60,951 nt of DNA, from positions 1 to 60,951 of the forward strand of contig CAMNTQ010000015.1 of assembly GCA_946558695.1 (NCBI GenBank), given 5' to 3'. The first letter of the stretch is position 1. Every line of letters begins with the position of its first letter. The notes below the pieces were generated by a model. That model was given only the letters and a program-made list of their open reading frames with translations, was not told the DNA's origin and ran no database searches. This DNA comes from an uncultured Lachnospiraceae bacterium (lineage in GTDB: Bacteria > Bacillota > Clostridia > Lachnospirales > Lachnospiraceae). Positions 1 to 6,890 of this stretch are shown in pieces. A program made the position numbers and the translations under genes.

Positions 1-87
1 GAAATCAATCGTTGCATTCTGTCAATTATTAATTGCCCCATGAAAGTCAAGTATCCGTTTCCCATTTTAACGGCACATATAAGATAT

Positions 88-102
88 GCAACGAATCGTT
101 GC
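88..102. repeat. 15-bp palindromic box, copy 1
   Basis: GCAACGAATCGTTGC is a near-perfect palindrome followed by TCCCCTT. A close relative with the same flank lies at 1680-1696. It could be a protein-binding site or a dispersed repeat. Confidence 0.4.
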
Positions 103-120
103 TCCCCTTCTTACAAATTG

Positions 121-284
121 CTAGTACTGCGTTGCGTAAATTTCGATGAATAATGTGTCTGATGTTTTTGTCAGGACAAGGCGAAGGAATGAGGCGATGC
201 GGTGCATCGTCGATTGACGGCAACGCAGTACCGGCAGAAATAGCTGACACAGAATTCATCGTTAATTACGCAACGCAGTACTAG
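121..284. repeat. Inverted-repeat-bounded element, about 164 bp
   Basis: Positions 121-150 and 255-284 are inverted copies that match at 27 of 30 bases. The core GCAACGCAGTA also appears between them at about 221-231. No believable coding region lies inside. The element could be a MITE-like non-autonomous element or a structured intergenic repeat. I cannot assign it to a named family. Confidence 0.6.
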
Positions 285-334
285 CCGAATCCATGCGTCC
301 AATCACCATCCAACCGCCAAACATTCCAAAAATC

Positions 335-364
335 TTGACCTTCTGCAAAGCCGTATGTTATATT
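335..364 (+). promoter_or_regulatory. Promoter of the XRE membrane regulator
   Basis: TTGACC (335-340), an 18-nt spacer and TATATT (359-364) preceded by TG at -15/-14 resemble an extended -10 sigma-A promoter. It lies about 30 nt before the start codon at 398, just past the inverted-repeat element. Confidence 0.5.
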
Positions 365-397
365 ATTCACAAAAGAAATTACAGGAAGGATAAAATC

Positions 398-976
398 ATG
401 AACAATTCTTCAGACCTGTCTGCAAAATTAAAAGAAGCACGGCAAAAAAAAGGACTTTCTCAAAATACTGTCGCGGAAATGTTAAATGTTTCCAGGCAGG
501 CGGTTTCCCGCTGGGAAACAGGCAAAGGTTCTCCCGATATCAACACCCTGCCTATGCTCAGCGAATTATATGATGTATCCATAGATGAACTGTTTGGACA
601 TGAGACCTCCGTCTCTGAAAATCAATCACAAAATATAGAAAAAGAGATGTCGCATTTAGATGAAACCTCTCCTGAAATTGCTGAAACAGCTAAAAAGACT
701 GCAAGTACCCATTCCAACCTTCCGCATGCCAGTAATATCTTTAATCAGGAACATGCCATTTTAATATTATTGTTGGTTCTTTCAAGCTTTGTTACCTTTG
801 CAGGCCTTATCGCGTCCTTGTATATTTTTATCTGGACCTGGCGCAACAGAAGACACTACAAATTAGTTCTTATATTAGCAATAATTTGCATTTTAATTGG
901 ATTAAACCATCTTTATATTTTCGCATATACATTTCTGCCGTCTAGTTACATTTCAACAATAGAAAAAGTTTCATAG
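398..976 (+). CDS. XRE-family regulator with C-terminal membrane segments
   Basis: A 192-residue protein. Residues 7-60 form a Cro/CI helix-turn-helix with the motifs KGLSQNTVAEMLNVSRQAVSRWE and SPDINTLPMLSELYDVSIDELF. A polar linker follows, then two hydrophobic stretches in the last 70 residues, separated by a WRNRR turn. This layout matches the membrane-tethered XRE regulators common in Firmicutes, which probably sense an envelope signal. I chose the ATG at 398 because AGGAAGG lies about 10 nt upstream and the protein then begins just before the HTH; a longer in-frame extension to 293 has no ribosome site. The target genes are unknown. It converges on the next gene. Confidence 0.8.
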   Translation: MNNSSDLSAKLKEARQKKGLSQNTVAEMLNVSRQAVSRWETGKGSPDINTLPMLSELYDVSIDELFGHETSVSENQSQNIEKEMSHLDETSPEIAETAKKTASTHSNLPHASNIFNQEHAILILLLVLSSFVTFAGLIASLYIFIWTWRNRRHYKLVLILAIICILIGLNHLYIFAYTFLPSSYISTIEKVS

Positions 977-1002
977 GAGCTGTCTATTTGATATGCTCCT
1001 AT
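973..1002. terminator. Hairpin shared by two convergent genes
   Basis: ATAGGAGC (973-980) pairs with GCTCCTAT (995-1002). The stem overlaps both stop codons. On the minus strand it is followed by GAAACTTTTT, so it works best as the terminator of the gene transcribed leftwards. Confidence 0.5.
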
Positions 1003-1505
1003 AAAGTTTTAACCATTAACTTCTTATTTAAAATTTTAACTCTCACCTTCGATATCTTAGTAAAGTCATTAATTTTGTAATTCAAGGTTAACGTGGCTTG
1101 TGCATCACTCTCTTTTTGCAATCTCATATTGCTGATACTTCCCTTTGTCACTTTATAGAATTTATCATGTGCTTTTATTAATCTATTTCCTTTTATATCA
1201 ATATAAAATCCGGCTGTCCAATGTCCTTTGAGTTTCCCGGTTATTTTATATGTCCCGTTCGCCACTCTTGCTATCCCCGGCACTTCTTCTACCACAATCT
1301 CCGTCTCTTTTCCGTTCTCATCCACGATCTCAAAACTCTGCGTCCCGCCTTTTTCCAGATCGTACTCTGCCTGTCCCTGCACATCCATCTCCGTACTGCC
1401 TGAGCCTGCATCTTCTGCGTTTACAACTCCCGCCGGAACAGCCGCCATCACCGCACACAATCCAAAAACAGCAAATACTTGTTTTAATCTTTTCTCTTTT
1501 TTCAC
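999..1505 (-). CDS. Small secreted protein of unknown function
   Basis: A 168-residue protein with a clear signal peptide: KKEKRLK, a hydrophobic core to about residue 28, and an AGVVNAED cleavage region. The mature part has an acidic N-terminus and is then rich in beta-prone and lysine residues, ending KVRVKILNKKLMVKTL. I recognise no domain. The start is GTG, supported by GGAGG 8 nt upstream. A candidate promoter (TTGTGT, 17 nt, TATACT) lies at 1596-1624 and implies a leader of about 90 nt. It probably acts outside the cell or in the cell wall. Confidence 0.7.
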   Translation of the reverse strand: MKKEKRLKQVFAVFGLCAVMAAVPAGVVNAEDAGSGSTEMDVQGQAEYDLEKGGTQSFEIVDENGKETEIVVEEVPGIARVANGTYKITGKLKGHWTAGFYIDIKGNRLIKAHDKFYKVTKGSISNMRLQKESDAQATLTLNYKINDFTKISKVRVKILNKKLMVKTL

Positions 1506-1595
1506 TTTTTGTTCCTCCTCATCTGTCTTCTCTGCATCTGTTTTTTGTCATCTTTACCGCCGATGCACAAAGATCTTTGCCTTCTATTATAATTC

Positions 1596-1624
1596 AGTAT
1601 AACCCTTACTATAAAGATACACAA
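1596..1624 (-). promoter_or_regulatory. Candidate promoter of the secreted-protein gene
   Basis: On the minus strand, TTGTGT (1619-1624) is separated by 17 nt from TATACT (1596-1601), about 90 nt upstream of the GTG start. Confidence 0.4.
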
Positions 1625-1679
1625 GCAATCATCCATTGCCCTCTGCTGCAGCCTGTTTTTTACCCCTTTCCCGTACTAT

Positions 1680-1696
1680 GGCAACGATTCGTTGCC
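1680..1696. repeat. 17-bp palindromic box, copy 2
   Basis: GGCAACGATTCGTTGCC is a 17-bp palindrome followed by CCTTGCTGCAA. It resembles the box at 88-102. It lies about 20 nt upstream of the -35 of the marR promoter, so it could bind a regulator of this operon. Confidence 0.4.
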
Positions 1697-1715
1697 CCTT
1701 GCTGCAATTATCCCA

Positions 1716-1774
1716 TTGACAAATCTCCTTACGGCTGATATATTCTATATGTTCAAATGTTGATTAATCAACAT
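1716..1774 (+). promoter_or_regulatory. marR promoter and palindromic operator
   Basis: TTGACA (1716-1721), a 17-nt spacer and TATATT (1739-1744) form a near-consensus promoter. ATGTTGATTAATCAACAT at 1757-1774 is a perfect 18-bp palindrome just after the expected transcription start. That size and symmetry suit a MarR dimer, so autoregulation is likely. Confidence 0.75.
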
Positions 1775-1802
1775 CTCGTATTATTTTAAGGAGTACGATA
1801 AC

Positions 1803-2282
1803 ATGGTAGACAGATTTGAAAATCTAACAAGCGGCATTACTCAGATCTATAAAAGCATCCAGAAGATTAAGCGCTGCCGGATGGACTCCCTCGGTCTTAA
1901 GGGAACCCATGTCATGTGTCTTCACTATCTGTCCGAGTACCCGGAAGGGTTAACTGCCGCCGACCTGTGCGGCAAATGCAAGGAAGACAAGGCCGGCATC
2001 TCAAGAATCCTTTCCGACCTTGAGAAGACCGGATTGATCGCCTACGCGCAGAAAAACAAAGAAAAAGACGCCAAAAGATACCGCGCAAAAGCATTTCTGA
2101 CAGAAAAAGGCAGACAGTACGCAAAAAAGATGACGAATCTCATCGTACATGCTACCATTGCCGGCGGACAAGGTATTACTCCGGCGGACCGGGATACCTT
2201 CTACCGCATACTCTTCCAGATTGCAGATAATCTAAGTCAGGTCTGCCAAAATCTTGAAGAAAAATCGAAAAATATTAATTAA
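1803..2282 (+). CDS. MarR-family transcriptional regulator
   Basis: A 159-residue winged-helix regulator. Residues 30-105 contain the MarR pattern: THVMCLHYLSEYPEGLTAADLC, the recognition region KAGISRILSDLEKTGLI, and a basic wing around KEKDAKRYRAKAFLTEKG. The C-terminal helices would form the dimer interface. It is first in a three-gene operon with an alcohol dehydrogenase and an aldehyde dehydrogenase. The perfect palindrome in its leader suggests it represses the operon until a ligand, perhaps an aldehyde or a phenolic or oxidant stressor, releases it. The ligand is inferred, not visible. Confidence 0.85.
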   Translation: MVDRFENLTSGITQIYKSIQKIKRCRMDSLGLKGTHVMCLHYLSEYPEGLTAADLCGKCKEDKAGISRILSDLEKTGLIAYAQKNKEKDAKRYRAKAFLTEKGRQYAKKMTNLIVHATIAGGQGITPADRDTFYRILFQIADNLSQVCQNLEEKSKNIN

Positions 2283-2298
2283 AGAGAGGAAAACAATC

Positions 2299-3531
2299 AT
2301 GCACAGAATCAGGAAAATATATTGCAGGACTTTCCAGACTGCATTTAAAATCGCGCTTCCCTTTCTCCCCTATCGGACGCCGGAGATTATCGGAAGCGTC
2401 AAAGGAATCCCTGACATATTAAATAAGAAGAAATGCACGAATGTCTTGATTATCACAGATAAGACCATCCGCAGTCTCGGGCTGACAAAGAGGCTTGAGA
2501 AAGCGCTGACCGACAACCGCATTCCTTATTCCATCTACGATCAGACTGTCGCTAACCCGACCACCGTTAATGTAGCAGAGGCTTTGGACATTTACTATGA
2601 AAATGAATGCGACTGCCTGATCGGATTCGGAGGCGGTTCCAGTATGGACTGTGCCAAGGCTGTAGGCGCAAGAATTGCCAAGCCAAAGCAGCCGCTTTCT
2701 AAGATGAAAGGAATCTTAAAAGTACACAAAAAGCTTCCTCTCCTCATCGCCATTCCAACCACTGCCGGAACCGGAAGCGAGACCACTCTTGCCGCGGTCA
2801 TTACGGATGCCGAAACCAGACACAAGTATGCAATCAACGATTTCCCGCTGATTCCCAGATACGCTGTACTGGATCCAAAGGTGACGGTAAGCCTTCCGCC
2901 ATCCATCACTGCCACTACCGGAATGGATGCTTTGACCCATGCCGTAGAAGCGTTTATCGGGAATTCTACTACGTACGGCACAAGAAAAAACGCTCTGATG
3001 GCGGTAGAACTTATTTTTGAAAATATTGATACCGTATATAACGACGGCAAAAATATAAATGCCAGAAGAAATATGCTCCACGCTTCCTTCTATGCAGGCT
3101 GCGCATTCACAAAGTCCTATGTAGGATATGTCCACGCAGTCGCTCATTCCCTCGGCGGAGAGTATAATGTCCCTCACGGCCTTGCCAATGCGGTGATTCT
3201 TCCTTTTGTTCTGGAAGCTTACGGAGAATCCATACACAAAAAGCTTCACAAATTAGCAGTTGCCGCCGGAATTTCAAAACCGGATACTCCCGTCAGCGAA
3301 TCCGCCGCCGCATTCATACAGGCTGTTAAAGATATGAAGCAGCGCTTTCACATCGCAGATCACATACCGGAGATTCAGGATGTGGATATTCCAAAGCTTG
3401 CCCACTATGCCGACAAAGAAGCAAATCCACTCTATCCGGTACCCGTCTTAATGGATAAAGAAGAACTTGAGCAGTTTTATTATCAATTGATGGATGATAC
3501 ACAAAAAGGAGGTCTTAACTTTGAATGCTAA
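2299..3531 (+). CDS. Iron-containing (group III) alcohol dehydrogenase
   Basis: A 410-residue NAD(P)H-dependent, metal-dependent alcohol dehydrogenase. Evidence includes the dinucleotide motif GFGGGSSMDCAKAVG, the PTTAGTGSETT loop, and metal ligands in GMDALTHAVEAF and AVAHSLGGEYNVPHGLANAVILP. It likely interconverts an alcohol and its aldehyde. The start is the ATG at 2299 (MHRIRKIY), preceded by AGAGAGGA; an earlier in-frame ATG at 2254 lies inside marR and lacks a better ribosome site. The pairing with an aldehyde dehydrogenase suggests two-step alcohol oxidation or detoxification of an aldehyde. The natural substrate cannot be read from the sequence. Confidence 0.88.
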   Translation: MHRIRKIYCRTFQTAFKIALPFLPYRTPEIIGSVKGIPDILNKKKCTNVLIITDKTIRSLGLTKRLEKALTDNRIPYSIYDQTVANPTTVNVAEALDIYYENECDCLIGFGGGSSMDCAKAVGARIAKPKQPLSKMKGILKVHKKLPLLIAIPTTAGTGSETTLAAVITDAETRHKYAINDFPLIPRYAVLDPKVTVSLPPSITATTGMDALTHAVEAFIGNSTTYGTRKNALMAVELIFENIDTVYNDGKNINARRNMLHASFYAGCAFTKSYVGYVHAVAHSLGGEYNVPHGLANAVILPFVLEAYGESIHKKLHKLAVAAGISKPDTPVSESAAAFIQAVKDMKQRFHIADHIPEIQDVDIPKLAHYADKEANPLYPVPVLMDKEELEQFYYQLMDDTQKGGLNFEC

Positions 3532-4900
3532 TGAAATCAAAAAACTCGTCCTCACGCAGCGGGAATATTTTTATACAGGCGCTACTCTGCCTGTGGGCAC
3601 AAGGCTTAAGGCGCTCTTAAAACTGAAAGCATGCATTTTAAAACATGAAGATGAAATTCATGCCGCACTGAAAAGGGATCTTGGGAAAAGCAGCTTTGAA
3701 AGCTACATGTGCGAGACTGGCATGACCTTAAGCGAACTTTCCTATATGATAAAACATATCTTTTCTTTTACGAAAGAAAAGTCTGTGCGGACTCCTCTGG
3801 CGCAGTTTCACGCAAAGAGCTATAAAAAGCCTTCTCCTTACGGCGTTGTATTGATCATGAGTCCGTGGAATTATCCGTTTATGCTGACGATGGAGCCTTT
3901 AGTAGATGCCATTGCCGCCGGAAATACTGCGATCGTAAAGCCAAGCGCCTATTCGCCCTGTACAAGCGAAATCATCAAAAAAATAATCGAAGAATGCTTT
4001 GAGAAAGAATACGTATCTGCTGTCACGGGCGGAAGGGCAGAAAACACTTGCCTGTTAAACGAACACTTTGATTACATCTTTTTCACCGGAAGCCAGTCCG
4101 TCGGAAAAGAAGTCATGAGAAAAGCATCCGCCCATCTTACTCCAATCACTCTGGAACTTGGCGGAAAAAGCCCTTGTATCGTTGACAAGAGCGCCAATAT
4201 CAAGCTCGCCGCAAAAAGAATCGTGTTCGGAAAATTTCTAAACTGCGGTCAGACATGCGTAGCGCCGGATTACATCTACTGCGACCGCGCCATTAAAGAT
4301 AAGCTGGTAAGCGCCATCAACCAGCAGATAAAAAAACAGTTCGGCAAGAATCCGTTAGACAATAAAAATTATGGCAAGATCATCAACGAAAAACATTTTG
4401 ACCGTATCCTGAATCTGATCGACCGCTCCAAAGTTGTCTGGGGCGGAGGATGCGACCGCGGCACTCTTATGATTGAACCTACCGTTATGGATCGTGTTAC
4501 TTTCAGCGATCCAGTAATGCAGGAGGAGATCTTCGGCCCAGTCATACCTATATTGATCTATGATTCTTTAGATGAGGTGATTACCAATGTCAACGCTCTG
4601 CCTCATCCGCTGGCTCTTTACATCTTTACTTCCAGCAGGGAAACAGCAAAGCGCATTACCTCCCGATGCGGATTCGGAGGCGGGTGTATCAATGACACCA
4701 TCATTCACCTCGCCACAAGCGAGATGGGATTCGGCGGATTCGGCGAGAGCGGCATGGGCGCATACCACGGGAAAACCGGCTTCGATACCTTTTCCCATTA
4801 TAAGAGCATTGTAGATAAGAAAACATGGCTGGATCTGCCTATGCGCTATCAGCCGTACCGAAAATTATATGACAAGCTGATTCATATTTTCTTAAAGTAA
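3521..4900 (+). CDS. NAD(P)-dependent aldehyde dehydrogenase (ALDH3-like), TTG start
   Basis: A 459-residue aldehyde dehydrogenase that oxidises an aldehyde to a carboxylate. It shows SPWNYPF with the oxyanion-hole Asn, the general-base region LELGGKSP, the nucleophile in NCGQTCVAPDY, and EEIFGPVIP. The compact length and C-terminal MGAYHGKTGFDTFSHYKS resemble class-3, fatty-aldehyde-type enzymes. I place the start at TTG 3521 because AAAGGAGG (3505-3512) is spaced 8 nt from it. An ATG at 3494 would put that ribosome site inside the gene. The start overlaps the end of the alcohol dehydrogenase gene by 11 nt, implying translational coupling. Confidence 0.85.
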   Translation: MNANEIKKLVLTQREYFYTGATLPVGTRLKALLKLKACILKHEDEIHAALKRDLGKSSFESYMCETGMTLSELSYMIKHIFSFTKEKSVRTPLAQFHAKSYKKPSPYGVVLIMSPWNYPFMLTMEPLVDAIAAGNTAIVKPSAYSPCTSEIIKKIIEECFEKEYVSAVTGGRAENTCLLNEHFDYIFFTGSQSVGKEVMRKASAHLTPITLELGGKSPCIVDKSANIKLAAKRIVFGKFLNCGQTCVAPDYIYCDRAIKDKLVSAINQQIKKQFGKNPLDNKNYGKIINEKHFDRILNLIDRSKVVWGGGCDRGTLMIEPTVMDRVTFSDPVMQEEIFGPVIPILIYDSLDEVITNVNALPHPLALYIFTSSRETAKRITSRCGFGGGCINDTIIHLATSEMGFGGFGESGMGAYHGKTGFDTFSHYKSIVDKKTWLDLPMRYQPYRKLYDKLIHIFLK

Positions 4901-4928
4901 ATGTAAGAAAACCGTAACTCTTTCAGCC

Positions 4929-4956
4929 TTGAGCGCTGTATCGTATATGGTATAAT
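4929..4956 (+). promoter_or_regulatory. Extended -10 promoter of the deacetylase gene
   Basis: TTGAGC (4929-4934), a 16-nt spacer and TATAAT (4951-4956) preceded by TGG form a strong extended -10 promoter. The expected start near 4963 coincides with the first base of the hairpin described next. Confidence 0.7.
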
Positions 4957-4962
4957 GATATT

Positions 4963-4995
4963 GGTGCCGGAATGGTTTCCGGCGCTAATTTTTTT
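4963..4995 (+). terminator. Hairpin plus U-tract at the very start of a leader
   Basis: A 10-bp stem (4963-4972 with 4977-4986, core GCCGGAA/TTCCGGC) is followed by AA and seven T. It has the form of an intrinsic terminator. It lies downstream of the promoter at 4929-4956, so it could end the upstream operon, cap the deacetylase mRNA, or attenuate it. Confidence 0.6.
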
Positions 4996-5009
4996 AAGAG
5001 GATAAATCT

Positions 5010-6038
5010 ATGAGCCGTAAAAGAAAATATATCAGCAAAAAAAGACAAAGATACAGACGCATACGATGCGTGATGCTCTTGATACTCCTCCTTCTTATCG
5101 CCGCACTGGTCGGCATCTTCGTATGGCAGAAGAAGGAAGACGAAAAAGCGAAGAAAGCAGAAAAAGCAAGAATTGAAGCTGAAGCCAAAGCTGCAAAAGA
5201 AGCCATGCAGGAAGCGCAGGAAGAACAGACAAAAGCTGCGGAAGAACAAAGGGCGGAAAAAGAGACAGAAGAGCAAAAGGCAGCCAAAGAGGCAGAATCC
5301 AAAGAACAAACCGCCAAAAACAGGGATACACAGACAGCAGACAATACAGCGACAGAAGAAAACCATAAGACCAACGGTCTTGCTATCTGCATGTACCACT
5401 ATGTATACGATAAGGACAATCCGCCAAAGGATAAGCTAAACAGCAATTTTATCGAGGTTCATGCCCTAGAGGAAGAACTTCAGTATCTGACGGAAAATAA
5501 TTACTACTTTCCCACTTGGGAGGAGGTTGAAAAATTCGTAGGCGGCGATTATCTTCTCCCCGAAAAAAGCGTGGTACTAACCTTCGATGACGGCGCCTAC
5601 AGTTTTCTCAACTTAGGCGTACCGCTTTTTGAAAAATATAAAATACCCGTCACTTCATTTCTTATCGGCAATATTGATGGAGAAAAGAAAGTTAAAAAAT
5701 ATGCCAGTGAATATATGACTTTCCAGTCTCATTCCTACAATATGCACCGAGGCGGCGGCAATATCGGTCACGGTGGAATCTTCCCTGTCATGAGTCATGA
5801 CGATGCCGTTGCCGATTTACAAAAATCCATTGAAATCGGCGGTAACGGGGATGCATTTGCTTATCCTTATGGGGATTATAATGACAACTGCGTACAGGCC
5901 GTGAAAGATGCCGGCTTCAAATGTGCCGTTACAACAGAATACGGACGTGCGAAACCGGGCGATAATCCGCTCCTGCTTCCGCGCGTCCGCATGTCCATGG
6001 GACAGTCGCTGGAAAGTTTTAAAAAGCTAGTCGAGTGA
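5010..6038 (+). CDS. Membrane-anchored polysaccharide deacetylase (NodB fold)
   Basis: A 342-residue protein. A basic N-terminus (KRKYISKKRQRYRR) precedes one transmembrane segment at about residues 17-40. A charged Lys/Glu/Ala-rich coiled coil follows to about 115, then a NodB carbohydrate-esterase-4 domain. The domain carries the TFDDGAYSF metal/base motif, the second metal motif SHSYNMHRGG, and AYPYGDYND. The protein likely sits outside the membrane on a stalk and removes acetyl groups from peptidoglycan or another wall glycan. The start at 5010 follows AAGAGG. The gene overlaps the convergent DUF218 gene by 12 nt. Confidence 0.85.
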   Translation: MSRKRKYISKKRQRYRRIRCVMLLILLLLIAALVGIFVWQKKEDEKAKKAEKARIEAEAKAAKEAMQEAQEEQTKAAEEQRAEKETEEQKAAKEAESKEQTAKNRDTQTADNTATEENHKTNGLAICMYHYVYDKDNPPKDKLNSNFIEVHALEEELQYLTENNYYFPTWEEVEKFVGGDYLLPEKSVVLTFDDGAYSFLNLGVPLFEKYKIPVTSFLIGNIDGEKKVKKYASEYMTFQSHSYNMHRGGGNIGHGGIFPVMSHDDAVADLQKSIEIGGNGDAFAYPYGDYNDNCVQAVKDAGFKCAVTTEYGRAKPGDNPLLLPRVRMSMGQSLESFKKLVE

Positions 6039-6749
6039 TGCAAAGGGCTTATCATTCGTCACATTTCCATCTCCCGTCACAGGTATGACATCTCCGAGAT
6101 AGGTCGGCTTGGGTTTCGCGATCGTATATCCTACATCCTTAATCCTTGCCGCCGCTTCTCTAAGCTTCCGGTATTTATCACCGCTGTATACTTTTGTGTC
6201 ACAGGTTACTCCCTTCGCTTCAATCCCAAGGGCTTTCGCATCATAAAGCGCACGGTACATATGATACTCCTGTGTCACTACAATAAGTTTCTCTGCTTCA
6301 AATATCTCCTTCGCCCGATACATACTTTCATAAGTGGAAAATCCTGCATGATCCATGAAGATACACTCGGAAGGCACCCCCTGCTCCATCGCATAACTCT
6401 TCATAGCATTTACTTCATCATAATCATCTCTTCTATGATCGCCGCTCATGATCATCCGATCCGTAAGTCCGGCCTTATAAATAGATATCCCCGTATCAAG
6501 CCGCTCTTTCAACATCTTACTCAGGCTCCCGTCCGGTTTCACCTGCGCACCCAGCACCAGCACTGCATCAATCTGCCTTTCTGTATCCTGTCCTTGTTTA
6601 AGCTGTTCTATCGTTGTGATCCGTTTACCGGCTGTCATTTTCACAAATCCATTGATTCCTAATACCGCAGCAGCAATCACAACGATAAAAGCCAGAAAAA
6701 TCTTTATCAGTTTTTCTGGCTTAAATATACGTTTACATCTCTCTCTCAT
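6027..6749 (-). CDS. SanA/YdcF-like DUF218 membrane protein
   Basis: A 240-residue protein with one N-terminal transmembrane segment (residues 14-34), then a DUF218 domain. Diagnostic parts are VLVLGAQVKPDGSLSKMLKERLDTG, a MIMSGDHRRDDYDEVNAMKSYA region and DHAGFSTYESMYRAKEIF. Relatives include E. coli SanA and YdcF, linked to envelope barrier function, but the chemistry is not established. The ribosome site AAGGAG lies 9 nt before the ATG. Its place opposite a wall deacetylase fits an envelope role, though the two genes are convergent and not an operon. Confidence 0.8.
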   Translation of the reverse strand: MRERCKRIFKPEKLIKIFLAFIVVIAAAVLGINGFVKMTAGKRITTIEQLKQGQDTERQIDAVLVLGAQVKPDGSLSKMLKERLDTGISIYKAGLTDRMIMSGDHRRDDYDEVNAMKSYAMEQGVPSECIFMDHAGFSTYESMYRAKEIFEAEKLIVVTQEYHMYRALYDAKALGIEAKGVTCDTKVYSGDKYRKLREAAARIKDVGYTIAKPKPTYLGDVIPVTGDGNVTNDKPFASLD

Positions 6750-6890
6750 TGTATATCTCTCCTTTTTGTATGTCGCTATGAATCATTCCGCACTTTATAT
6801 TTGCCTAAGCAGCATGGCTTCCGACCCTTGTATCATACAAAAAAGCATACCGATATACAAGAAGGTTAATATATTCTTAAGATAAAAATC

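Noticed and set aside
47..259. A 70-codon minus-strand reading frame
   Set aside because: It lies across the inverted-repeat element, has no ribosome site and no family resemblance.
1221..1738. Plus-strand reading frames rich in Ser, Pro and Leu
   Set aside because: They are antisense to the secreted-protein gene and its leader and have no signals of translation.
5095..5399. Minus-strand frames with Leu/Phe-rich membrane-like sequence
   Set aside because: They are the antisense of the Lys/Glu-rich coiled coil of the deacetylase.
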